Shown piece by piece: positions 1 to 10,144 of a DNA stretch of 64,000 bases. The notes under the pieces were generated by a model. That model did no database searches. It saw nothing but the letters and a program-made list of their open reading frames with translations, and was not told where the DNA came from. Source of the DNA: Pelobates cultripes. Lineage: Eukaryota > Chordata > Amphibia > Anura > Pelobatidae. The stretch is from contig OW240916.1 in NCBI GenBank assembly GCA_933207985.1, positions 136,322,036-136,386,035 on the forward strand, given 5' to 3'. Both the position numbers and the translations under genes were made by a program. Positions within the stretch are counted from its first letter, which is position 1; every line of letters begins with the position of its first letter.

Positions 1-463
1 ATATCAGGGACAGTTGTTGTGGTTCTTAGACTGTTCCTTTAAAAAAAATTGAATATGTAAAAAAGCATTTGAGAGCAGCTCTAACCCTAGTGAACAGACA
101 CAAGCCTAAAGGAAAAAAGCCACTTACTTGGCATGGAAATGTATCTAGCATAGCTGCCACCAGCACTCCAGCTGAGCAAACCCAGTGGCATACAGGAGGT
201 CAGGAAGAAAGATGTCATGTTCCTGCAGAATCTTTGGAACTAAAATCACGTGGCATTGTTCAAAACAAAATTACATGCTGGAGCCTTCTAGACAGAAGCG
301 GTAGGGATCCCAGTAAGTTACTGAAATCTTACAAAGGGCAATCTGGAAGCATCATTATCCTATATCGGGCAGGAAACAATGAGTTATTCTTAAACTTACA
401 AATGACAGATTCTTGTAAATATTAAATGCGCCATAGAGGAGTTATATTCACTCATCATTTTAA
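1..463. other. No recognised feature
   Basis: AT-rich flank. An open reading stretch at 69-425 starts at TTG and shows no domain or family likeness, so it is not called as a gene. Confidence 0.5.
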
Positions 464-1554
464 AGGGGCACTCGTAGTACTTGTATCACACTACAGCTCA
501 GGATAGTGGTTATTAAGATTAAGATGTTTTCGTGCCAGGAGGTCCCAGGCGCTGGCACACCTTTTAGGGGTTAAACCATTTAGGAACCGTTTACCCTCAA
601 TGTCTGTGCTTCAGTGCCAGATCTCGCTGCCCTCCTGTCCTTCCATTTGCTGAAAAGAGAGCCGCCTCTGGTGGTGCTGCCCCTTCTTTCTCCTTGCAGA
701 CCCTTCCTGCTTCTTGCTGCCTCTTCCTACTCCTTGCAGACCCTTCATAATCCTTACTGATCCCTCTTGCTCCTTGCAGACCGTCCCTACCCCTTCCTGC
801 TGCTCCTTCCTACTCCTTGCTGACCCCTCCTGCCCTTTTCAGACCCTTTCTACTCCTTGCTGACCCCTCCTGCTCCTTTCTGCCTCTTCCTACTCCTTGC
901 TGACCCCTCTTGCTCCTTGCAGACCGTCCCTACCCCTTCCTGCTGCCCCTTCCTATTCCTTGCTGACCCCTCATGCCTCTTGCAGACCCTTTCTACTCCT
1001 TGCTGCCCCTTCTACTTTACCCTCCTGCTCCTTGCAAATCTTTCCTACCCCTTCCTGCTTCTTGCTGCCCCTTTCAATTCCTTGCTGACCCCTCCTGCCC
1101 CTTGCAGAACCTTTATGGTCATTTCTGCTCCTTCTACTTCACCTGCCTCTGTGCTGCTCCCCTGCGGTTTCAGTCATGAGAGAGAAGCAGGGATAAGCTG
1201 TAGCTTCCTGCCTTTCTCCATTCACAGTGCCACCTACTGGCCGATGCCGGTATTGCAGTGCATTCTCACACTGAAACCAAAACTAGCAGCACAAGCTGAA
1301 AAATTCAGGGGGGGCGGCAAGTGCCCCCTCTTGCCCCCCACCCACCCCCTGCCGACTCCCATGAATGTTTGGATGCATTTTAGACCCAGGAAGGATCTCT
1401 AACGGCTATCTATGGATTGGCCAGTGAAGTTATCACTAGGCTGTAATGTAAACACCGCATTTTCTCTGAAAAGACAGTGTTTACTGCAAAAAGCCTGAAG
1501 GTTTTACTCACCAGAACAAATTCAATAAGTTGTTCTGGTGACTATAGTGTCCCT
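464..1554. mobile_element. TTAA-flanked non-autonomous DNA element
   Basis: The left edge reads TTAA then AGGGGCACT; the right edge reads AGTGTCCCT then TTAA, so inverted ends are flanked by a TTAA duplication (460-463 and 1555-1558). The TTAA target points to the piggyBac or Kolobok type; with AGGG ends Kolobok is the better guess. No transposase is present. The middle holds a pyrimidine-rich minisatellite. The right part (GTAATGTAAACACC..., TTGTTCTGGTGACTATAG) recurs in the elements at 35450 and 60792. Confidence 0.6.
690..1135. repeat. Pyrimidine-rich ~20-bp minisatellite
   Basis: Degenerate tandem units such as CTCCTTGCTGACCCCTCCTG and CTCCTTGCAGACCCTTTCTA repeat for over 400 bases, almost pure C/T with scattered GCAGA or GCTGA. 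Reading frames through it (for example 857-1402) are by-products of the repeat. Confidence 0.8.
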
Positions 1555-1558
1555 TTAA

Positions 1559-2465
1559 AGAAACACTCCAAATGCCATAAACACTATGCACCACTACTCT
1601 TGTCCCACAAATGCCCTGGTGCTGCCTTAGTGTTTTGGTGGTGGTGTGTTTTTTATTTTTTTAAGTGTTTCGAACAGTTTGACAACTTACCTACTTCTGT
1701 AGGGCGCCCTGGCCTGTAGTCCCTGTTTCTAGAATGAGGTGAGAATCCAGAAACTGCACTGAACTAAACAGAGCCACACTCCTTGGTTTAGAAAGGAGAG
1801 CAGAGTGGCTTGACAAATGGTCAGCTGAACGGTTTGACAAAAATGTGTACATGGCTACAGAACAACAGCCCCCGGTATATTATTTGCTTATTTAAATAAT
1901 TTTAACTATCCACATTGATTCTAACAAGATTGCCAACAATTTCCGATAAAAGGCAGACTCCCTGATCATATTTTATGGACATACAGATAGTGAGTTGCAA
2001 TTCAGTAGGCATGGTCTGTCATAGAATCTGACTGCTGCTCACTCAGCTGTGTCTGGAGCAATTGTAGTGTATGTATCGATCTGTTCTGCCAACGACAAGT
2101 CAGAGCATTTACATTCTTTATATTCAGTCACACATAAAGGTCATCCATCCAAAAAATGCTCTGGAAGATGAGCAGTTCTGGGGTATTTCATTGAATGCCA
2201 TTGTATCAGATGTTTAAACTTTAATGAGTTCTATAAAAAAAAGACAATTTCTTGCATTTCATTATGAATGAGTTCCAGATCTGTTCAGGTAGAAGATTCC
2301 ATACATAGAGGGTATAGGAACAGTGTAATATTTATATCCTGCTGTACTGTAACATTATTACACTAAAGACAATGTTTATTCATATTATGTAGACCTTTTG
2401 CTGTTAGGGCATGTTTTCATTATCAGCTTTGTGATTGATCAAATTATGCAAGGATTGTTATTGCA
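1559..2465. other. Unannotated AT-rich flank
   Basis: The left edge (GAAACACTCCAAATGCC) directly abuts the TTAA element and resembles the start of a second TTAA-family member, but its right end was not found. The rest shows no gene. Confidence 0.4.
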
Positions 2466-2547
2466 TTTAACCCCTTAAGGACACATGACATGTGTGACAT
2501 GTCATGATTCCCTTTTATTCCAGAAGTTTGGTCCTTAAGGCGTTAAA
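2466..2547. mobile_element. 82-bp MITE with CCCCTTAAGGAC ends
   Basis: The ends TTTAACCCCTTAAGGAC and GTCCTTAAGGCGTTAAA are inverted copies around a short core (ACATGACATGTGTGACATGT). The same ends occur at 16439-16515, and a single end at about 5855-5869, so this is a dispersed family. TTAA at the border suits a TTAA-target transposase. Confidence 0.7.
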
Positions 2548-2986
2548 GGATTAGTCTAAGTACTATAAGCACTTTACATCATTACAGAGTGCATAGTGCT
2601 TCGAGCACACTGAGCCCACTCTTTCTCATGATGGGAGCTGCAATTTGTAAAAAAAAACAAAAACAAAAAAAAAAAACACTGTTGCTATACAACTAACAAA
2701 GTCTAATACAAAGGCAAATACTTTTACTGGGTTGATAACTAAAGTGAGAAATTAAAGTGAATTTAAAATTTAAGGCTGAAGCAGCCAAATTGGAAGCATA
2801 GCTGACTTAGATAACATTTTCAGTTCATAAATTCGGTACAGGGTGGCAGGGCAACGAGGGGACGTCACCAGTGACATAAGCTGCGCGCAATGGTGGGACT
2901 GCTGAGAAAAGGGGCAGGCAATGTCCAAAAATAGGGCAAGCTTGCCCACTAACAATATGCCTGACCAGCCCTACCCCTGCTATCAG

Positions 2987-3069
2987 GCTCTGTGCCACGG
3001 GCATTAGGACCATGCAGGGAGCGCTTCACAAGCACTCCCTGCATGGTCCTAATGCCCGTGGCACAGAGC
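2987..3069. repeat. 40-bp inverted repeat (long hairpin)
   Basis: Arms 2987-3026 and 3030-3069 are inverted copies with one mismatch (CGCTT against AAGCA) around a 3-base spacer. The arm begins GCTCTGTGCCACGGGCATTA. It lies in repeat-like DNA and no gene is attached. Confidence 0.85.
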
Positions 3070-3724
3070 AAGCATGTCTAATTATGTGCTAACACTGCGC
3101 TGCTCAGGGACAGTTCCCCAGTGTCCCCAAAAACGAGATACTAAAGCAAGACAGCACCTCAAAATTGGCACTGTACTGTTGAAAGCGGGACAGTTGGAAG
3201 GCATGTTTTACCTTGAATTTGAAATTCACTATGAATTCTCACTTTAGTGAATAATAACTCTGTTTATCAGTTTTCTCTATTTCCAGGAAGGCGTACCTGG
3301 AGATAACTGCGCATGTGTGGACTGTGGCAAAGCCGACCGCAAAACACAGCCAGGTTTACTAAGCAGTGAACTTGACTGTATATAAACTGACAGCTGTTGT
3401 GGCATTTTTATATTGATTCTCTGTGTGATTATAATCCTTAGACGTGTTAGTGGAAGATTCTTTAGTTTATAGCAATATTAGTGAAGATAGATATATCCTG
3501 TCATAGTAACAGAGTTGTACGGCTACTCATCACATATCATAGAGATTACCTTCTCTAGAACCACTGCAATCAGAGTTGTTTCAGGTTCCAGACTTTTGCA
3601 AGGGAGAGAAATCGCTGTCCTGAACACTACAAATAATATACGTATTACAAGGAAAAATATCAGTACATAAAATATATACACTTGGTGTGAGTGGTAAAAA
3701 AAACCATTAAAAAAATATGATGTT
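3070..3724. other. Repeat-derived flank with inverted match to 8610-8690
   Basis: No gene. Bases about 3620-3705 on the minus strand (TTTTATGTACTGATATTTTT, then CTTGTAATACGTATAT) match the plus strand at about 8620-8680, so the two stretches are inverted copies of one repeat family 5 kb apart. Confidence 0.5.
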
Positions 3725-5150
3725 GGGGGGCGGGGCTTACCAAGCAACCTGACCAGACGCCATTTCTCTAAGCTCCCTAAAACAAAACACAATCCTGCGG
3801 ATATCAGCAGTACCGAACCCAATCCAAATACCACACCAGCACGACTGGTGCCAGAAGGGCAGGGAGCACCGATCGATGCCTTTCTTTCAACCACCGAAGA
3901 CGGCACAACGGAAATACAAAACTGGGGCCTGCCGCACGCTGCAAGACCTCGGGAGTTTCCTAGGAGGCATCGCAACAACCAGCGCTGCAACACCCCACAG
4001 CCTAGCTCCATCTGCCTTGCCGATCAACATTCCGAGCATGGGCAGGCGCTCCCAAAAACCGCACACCCCAGCGGAGGCCAGAGATATAGGAGCCATCCAG
4101 CGGCCGGCGCAAGCCCACCACCACCAATGGACACCCAGACACGGTGCAGGATCCGATGCTACAACAACATGAGGCTGAGAGCCCGCAATACTCACCAACA
4201 CCCGCGGCCGAGTCTCCAGAACCAGCCGATGACACTGCACCGACCACCAAGAAGGACTTAAAACTAATGCTTGCCGAAATCCATAAAATGCTGGCGGCCG
4301 ACTCGCCCATTCTCAAAACAGAAGTAAGGGCAGTGTCGGAGAGGGTCAGAACTAATGAAACAGCCCTAACGGAGGTACAGTCCCAGCTCAACATGATGGT
4401 GGACTCTATAAAAACGCTACAAACTCAGCAACAATCTACAACACTCAAGCTTTCCAATATGAAAGACCGCCAGAGGCGTACCCACATCAAAATCAGGGGC
4501 ATCCCCGCAACGATCACGGCAGAGGAATTACCCCACTATATTAGCAGAATGCTAGCCACAATCCTGTCACACACAGTGGCCAAGAAGATGGCAATAGAAA
4601 GCGTATACCGCCTCCCAAACCTTCCACATCACCGGACTAACACGGGGAGAGACGTCATCCTTTGCTGCATCTCCCTACCTGACAAAATGCAAATAATGTC
4701 AGCGCTGAAAGGCAAAACACCGATAACCTTTGAAAACTCGACCTTGACCTTCTTCCAAGATTTGACAAGGTCCACACCACAAATCGTACACTCCAGTCAC
4801 GACACTGTTGCGAACCGCGGGACTGAGCTACCGCTGGGGGTGGAACGGCTCACTAGCGGTGACTCGAGACGGGACAGTACATACTTTGCTATCCATGTCA
4901 GAGGCGGCATCCTTCCTGGAGACCCTGGGACTTTCTCCCCAAGACACAGCAGCCACCTCAGGAGTGCAGAGGTGGGACCCGGCCTCCATAACACTATTCG
5001 TACCTAGAATAGCAAGCCAGCAGGAGACTGCCAACCCGGAATGAAAAGCACAGATGGGACTTTTACTACCGCACCTCAACAAACCTTATTTGTCTAACTT
5101 CACACGCACCATACGCTTACCTACCTGGGCTCCATAAGGTCCAGGCTTAA
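3725..5150 (+). mobile_element. L1-type LINE, 5' part only
   Basis: It begins with the G-rich start GGGGGGCGGGGCTTACC, followed by a short 5' UTR and a full-span but broken ORF1. Homology stops about 100 bases after ORF1, and no reverse transcriptase follows. LINEs usually lose the 5' end; here the 3' end is missing, which implies deletion or interruption after insertion. It is on the opposite strand to the other L1 copies in the window. Confidence 0.75.
4038..5044 (+). pseudogene. L1 ORF1 protein, two frameshifts
   Basis: The start at 4038 reads MGRRSQKPHTPAEARDIGAI. Reading moves to another frame near 4150-4170 (QHEAESPQYSPTPAAESPEP) and again near 4810-4825 (LSYRWGWNGSLAVTRDGTVH). In order it has a Pro/Glu-rich head, a coiled coil (EVRAVSERVRTNETALTEVQ), an RRM-like region (RRTHIKIRGIPATITAEELP) and the C-terminal domain (YRWGW..VTRDG.VHTL). 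That is the plan of L1 ORF1p, an RNA-binding chaperone that coats LINE RNA. The two frame changes make it a pseudogene. Confidence 0.85.
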
Positions 5151-5869
5151 CACAAACACACTTTTTTAATAGCTACTTAGTCACAAACACTGGGCAAAAT
5201 TGGCGTTCAATTTGCATTTTTCACACACAAACAAATATTAACACTAACTTTGGCCAGTGTTTGTGACCAAGTGGCTACTAAAATAGACTGGACATACCCC
5301 ACTTTCAATACCTTGGGTTGTCTACTTTTGCAAATGGTATGCCATTATGGGGGTAATTCTCATTCCTGGGCTACCATACGGTCTCAAAGGCAAAGTAACC
5401 AATCTTACGAATTTCAATGTGAAAAAACTGAAAAATTTAACATGCTATATTTGACCCTGTAACTTCCCAAAACACTATAAAACCTGTACATAGGGGGTAC
5501 TGTTTTACATGTGAGACATCGCTGAATACAAATATGAGTGTTTTATTGCAGTAAAAGCAAACAGTATTATGACATTCACAGTTAGAATGTCACGTAGAAC
5601 TAAAAACTATTTTTACAATTCTTATTTTCTCTCATTTTTTAAATATTTTCTTTATATTAAATTATGTTTTATACCTAAATATTTGACGTTAAATAAAAGC
5701 CCTGTGTTCACTGAATAAAATTATATATAATAAGTGTGGGTGCACATAATATGAAAGAGGTGAATTACGCCTGAATAGACATTTAGCGCAAATTCAAGTT
5801 TTTGTTTACGTTTTGTTTTGATCACAACATTTTGATCACATACATTTGGCTCAGTCCTTAAGGGGTTAA
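5151..5869. mobile_element. Probable TTAA-type element remnant with internal hairpin
   Basis: The right end is CAGTCCTTAAGGGGTTAAA, the same end as the 82-bp MITE family. Near the left are inverted arms at 5165-5194 and 5251-5283 (TAGCTACTTAGTCACAAACA against GTTTGTGACCAAGTGGCTAC complementary). A clear left terminus was not found. No coding potential is recognised. Confidence 0.45.
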
Positions 5870-6729
5870 AAAGATGGACGTCAACCAGTTGTCATTTATA
5901 GTCCTTGGCTACAAAATTTGTACGCAGAATAGAGATGTGTTTTAAGTTTTAGTTTTAATTACAATGAGGATGCAAATAAGATTAAATATATTTTAAATAA
6001 ACAATGGCATATTTTAAAAACCGATGTTAATCGTATTGATATTATAGATGACAGACCACATATAATTTACAAAGGAGCAAATAATTTGATATCTAACCAA
6101 AAGCTATATCAAAGATAAAACACCATGCAGAGATGTTTTTTTAACCCTGTAAAGTATATAAGTGGCCTGTAAGAAAATAATTTTGAGACGAACAATCAAA
6201 TATTTTTTTTTTTTTTTACAAATAAGACGTGTAAAATTAAACATGTCCTTAGTTGCCAGTCCACCAATGTCATATAACTCCTCTGGTGCTTGCATGGCCT
6301 CCAATACATTGGTATGACCACTAGGAGTTTTAAATGCGATTGGCAGAACACATGGGCAATATTCAGAGGAGGTACATGGAACACAGTGTGTCAGACCATT
6401 TCACAGATAAACATGGTGGTGACCTGTCCTTGTTGGAATATATGGCCATTTTAAGAGACCTAAGCTTTGAAGGGGCGACTAATTTTAAAGAGTTGAAAGG
6501 TGGAAAGTGAGTGGGTATTCATAATGAACACATTAGCCCTGTATGGTCTTAATTTAGATTTTGAACTTATTCATATTTTGTAAAATTTGGGGGTATGTAT
6601 GTGTATTTTTTGTAATTTTCTTTTCTACTCACTGCCCACCTTTGCCATATCTTGACCTATGAATATATATGTGATTAATTTACTTATTGTATGCTTCTAT
6701 GTTTTTTTTTTATTAGTGCAATATACATA
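5870..6729. other. No recognised gene
   Basis: AT-rich sequence with poly-T runs. Minus-strand open stretches at 6104-6384 have no family likeness. Confidence 0.4.
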
Positions 6730-6811
6730 GTTAATATATTTTTTCTGTTTTCACTAATCATGCTGGATGTATATATTTTTATGTACTGAACTTTTTTTTC
6801 CAGAGAGATTA

Positions 6812-8374
6812 CAGGGAGTGCAGAATTATTAGGCAAATTAGTATTTTGACCACATCATCCTCTTTATGCATGTTGTCTTACTCCAAGCTGTATAGGCTCG
6901 AAAGCCTACTACCAATTAAGCATATTAGGTGATGTGCATCTCTGTAATGAGAAGGGGTGTGGTCTAATGACATCAACACCCTATATCAGGTGTGCATAAT
7001 TATTAGGCAACTTCCTTTCCTTTGGCAAAATGGGTCAAAAGAAGGACTTGACAGGCTCAGAAAAGTCAAAAATAGTGAGATATCTTGCAGAGGGATGCAG
7101 CACTCTTAAAATTGCAAAGCTTCTGAAGCGTGATCATCGAACAATCAAGCGTTTCATTCAAAATAGTCAACAGGGTCGCAAGAAGCGTGTGGAAAAACCA
7201 AGGCGCAAAATAACTGCCCATGAACTGAGAAAAGTCAAGCGTGCAGCTGCCACGATGCCACTTGCCACCAGTTTGGCCATATTTCAGAGCTGCAACATCA
7301 CTGGAGTGCCCAAAAGCACAAGGTGTGCAATACTCAGAGACATGGCCAAGGTAAGAAAGGCTGAAAGACGACCACCACTGAACAAGACACACAAGCTGAA
7401 ACGTCAAGACTGGGCCAAGAAATATCTCAAGACTGATTTTTCTAAGGTTTTATGGACTGATGAAATGAGAGTGAGTCTTGATGGGCCAGATGGATGGGCC
7501 CGTGGCTGGATTGGTAAAGGGCAGAGAGCTCCAGTCCGACTCAGACGCCAGCAAGGTGGAGGTGGAGTACTGGTTTGGGCTGGTATCATCAAAGATGAGC
7601 TTGTGGGGCCTTTTCGGGTTGAGGATGGAGTCAAGCTCAACTCCCAGTCCTACTGCCAGTTCCTGGAAGACACCTTCTTCAAGCAGTGGTACAGGAAGAA
7701 GTCTGCATCCTTCAAGAAAAACATGATTTTCATGCAGGACAATGCTCCATCACACGCGTCCAAGTACTCCACAGCGTGGCTGGCAAGAAAGGGTATAAAA
7801 GAAGAAAATCTAATGACATGGCCTCCTTGTTCACCTGATCTGAACCCCATTGAGAACCTGTGGTCCATCATCAAATGTGAGATTTACAAGGAGGGAAAAC
7901 AGTACACCTCTCTGAACAGTGTCTGGGAGGCTGTGGTTGCTGCTGCACGCAATGTTGATGGTGAACAGATCAAAACACTGACAGAATCCATGGATGGCAG
8001 GCTTTTGAGTGTCCTTGCAAAGAAAGGTTTCTATATTGGTCACTGATTTGTTTTTGTTTTGTTTTGGAATGTCAGAAATGTAAATTTGTGAATGTTGAGA
8101 TGTTATATTGGTTTCACTGGTAATAATAAATAATTGAAATGGGTATATATTTGTTTTTTGTTAAGTTGCCTAATAATTATGCACAGTAATAGTCACCTGC
8201 ACACACAGATATCCCCCTAACATAGCTATAACTAAAAACAAACTAAAAACTACTTCCAAAAATATTCAGCTTTGATATTAATGAGTTTTTTGGGTTCATT
8301 GAGAACATGGTTGTTGTTCAATAATAAAATTAATCCTCAAAAATACAACTTGCCTAATAATTCTGCACTCCCTG
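6812..8374 (+). mobile_element. Intact Tc1/mariner-like transposon, DD37E type
   Basis: A 1563-bp element with perfect 25-bp outer inverted ends (CAGGGAGTGCAGAATTATTA GGCAA at 6812-6836 and its complement at 8350-8374), flanked by TA duplications at 6810-6811 and 8375-8376. A second inverted pair (6992-7013 and 8163-8184, core GTGCATAATTATTAGGCAAC) lies inside, giving the IR/DR layout also known in Sleeping Beauty-type elements. Between them is one unbroken transposase gene. Everything needed in cis and in trans appears present. Confidence 0.93.
7030..8046 (+). CDS. Tc1-like transposase (DD37E), full length
   Basis: 338 residues from ATG at 7030, matching the usual 330-350 of the family. It cuts and pastes the element at TA sites. 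Residues 10-50 form the first helix-turn-helix (SEKSKIVRYLAEGCSTLKIA), followed by a basic GRKKR stretch at 49-53 and a second DNA-binding region to about 125. The catalytic residues are D144 in LWTDE, D237 in MQDNAPSH and E275 in NPIENLW, with 37 residues between the last two; classic Tc1 has 34. A glycine-rich box (QQGGGGVLVW) lies at 174-183. There is no frame break or internal stop. DD37E vertebrate Tc1 relatives have been described (for example the TRT group), and this may belong there; that assignment is inference. Confidence 0.93.
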   Translation: MGQKKDLTGSEKSKIVRYLAEGCSTLKIAKLLKRDHRTIKRFIQNSQQGRKKRVEKPRRKITAHELRKVKRAAATMPLATSLAIFQSCNITGVPKSTRCAILRDMAKVRKAERRPPLNKTHKLKRQDWAKKYLKTDFSKVLWTDEMRVSLDGPDGWARGWIGKGQRAPVRLRRQQGGGGVLVWAGIIKDELVGPFRVEDGVKLNSQSYCQFLEDTFFKQWYRKKSASFKKNMIFMQDNAPSHASKYSTAWLARKGIKEENLMTWPPCSPDLNPIENLWSIIKCEIYKEGKQYTSLNSVWEAVVAAARNVDGEQIKTLTESMDGRLLSVLAKKGFYIGH

Positions 8375-8689
8375 TATAATCCATTCTAATATGAATTTGA
8401 ACACTACCTTGGAAAAAAAAAAGTATTTTTATATTTTAGTTAATATATTTTTTCTGTTTTTACTAATCATGCTGGATGTATATATTTTATGTACTGCATT
8501 TTTTTTTTTTCCAGAGATGATATAATCCATTCTAATATGAATTCGAACACTACCTTGGAGAAAAAAAGTATTTTTATATTTTAGTTAATATATTTTTTCT
8601 GTTTTTACTAGTCATGCTGGATGTATATATTTTATGTACTGATATATTTTTCTTGCAATACGTATATTTTTTGTAGTGTTAGGGAAGCA

Positions 8690-9411
8690 CTATTATATCT
8701 GTTATATACGCTTCGTACACTAAACCACTTTTTTTTTTTTTGTTTGAAGTGCTTAACACACTTTCGGTCACTGATTAAAATCTCTGTCCTGCCCTTCTCG
8801 ATCTACATATATGTAGAGTTTTGTTCGCCACAAGATGGCATATGTGGACCTTACATTAGTCATTTTTTATTACTCTCTATAAAGTTATTTTAACTGGCTA
8901 CAAATACTGTCACGAAGCACAGTCAGTGTAACTGGATGTCCTCTACACATCATTTTCATACTCATCAAAAAGTCAGTTACCCTCACCTTCCATCAACCTC
9001 CAATTCTCATTATCAATTACTAATGGATAAACATTGTGGAGGAAGACACTGTTACTAAGGTGATGCCTACTCTTTCTCGAAACTGGCATGTTGGACGTAC
9101 AGATAATGTTTCCAGTGCTAAACTGCTTTCAATACTCTTTTCTTGTCAGTAACACAGCTCCAATAGAGGCTGCTGTGATTGGGGTTAAACTACTTTGTGA
9201 AAGAACCACAAATCCACAGAACAAAGTGTTCTGTATTACTAGCCACAAATAAATAACCATGATCTAGATCCAGATGTTTCCTTGTGTACTTGGTTCCCAG
9301 TGACAGATTTACTCTAAGGCACAAAAGGAATATGCCAAAAGTCCATTATGCACTAAACATATATAAAACAATGCACTTAACTCTCTACACTAATGCTCCA
9401 GGGGTGTATTT
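8690..9411. other. No recognised gene
   Basis: AT-rich sequence, partly repeat-like. A reading stretch at 8621-8893 is a by-product of the tandem repeat flank. Confidence 0.4.
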
Positions 9412-9878
9412 ACCAGAATCATCTCATTGAAGTGGTCTGGGTGAAGTGTCCTTGTCCCTTTAACCCTGCAATGTAAAACATTCCACTTTCGGAGAATCTG
9501 CAATGTTTACGTTGCAGGGTTAAGACTGCCCCCAGAGGTGCTTCTTGCATGGAGTTTAACTGTGTGAAATGATGCTGGACGTCCTCAAACTTTTCATGAG
9601 GCTGTCTGGCATCTTCAAAATCCCATAGGACCGCATTGATTCAATGTTTTCCTGTGGAGAAGGTGTAAGAAATGCGTTGTGCTCGCCGCGCATACACATT
9701 AGTTTCTCACTATTCCTGACATCCGAGGAGGAGGAGGAGGAGGAGGAGATAGAGCCAGAAAGAGTTTCTAACTCTTTCAACACCCCATATTGGGGGTGGG
9801 GCAAAACATTCATGGCTGAGGGACACTATAGCATTAAGAATACACTTTTTTTTGTATCCCGAACGCTTTAGTGTTCCT
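9412..9878. mobile_element. TTAA-family element, left end damaged
   Basis: The right edge AGTGTTCCT is followed by TTAA (9879-9882). The body (ATTGAAGTGGTCTGGGTGAA, ATCTTCAAAATCCCATAGGA) matches the element at 35945-36612 in the same order. It contains a short GAG-triplet run at 9726-9747. Non-coding. Confidence 0.55.
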
Positions 9879-10144
9879 TTAACAAATACAACACTGTCCC
9901 TGAAGCATTGTCCCTGAACACTGACATGCACACTAGAGCAGGGACTCCCTTAAATCTATGTTCGGGGAAATATCTCCGAATGTAGATTAGAGGGATTCCC
10001 TGCTCTGTTGCGTTCGTCTATGTTCAGGGACATTTCCTAGAATGCAGCAGAGCAGGGAATCCCTTACCTCCTCACTTACCGACCAATTCATTCTACGACC
10101 GGGTCGTAGGAAGGGAACCCTGTCGGTAAGTGAGGATTGTCTGT

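Larger units (their letters stand above)
6730..8645. repeat. 145-bp tandem repeat, about three units, first unit split by a transposon
   Basis: The phrase GTTAATATATTTTTTCTG starts at 6730, 8439 and 8584. The last two are 145 bp apart. The first two are 145 bp apart once the 1563-bp transposon and its 2-bp duplication are removed. Units also share CATGCTGGATGTATATATTT and CCATTCTAATATGAATT. Confidence 0.85.

Noticed and set aside
69..425. 118-codon open stretch at the left edge
   Set aside because: Starts at TTG, no domain, no splice context and no family likeness; chance length in repeat-rich DNA.
857..1402. 181-codon open stretch rich in Leu, Pro and Ser
   Set aside because: It is the C/T minisatellite read through; several frames are open for the same reason.
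3523..4394. Minus-strand open stretches opposite L1 ORF1
   Set aside because: Antisense by-products of the GC-rich L1 5' end; no domain.
9644..9871. Reading frame with a run of Glu
   Set aside because: Caused by a GAG/GAA triplet run inside a TTAA element.
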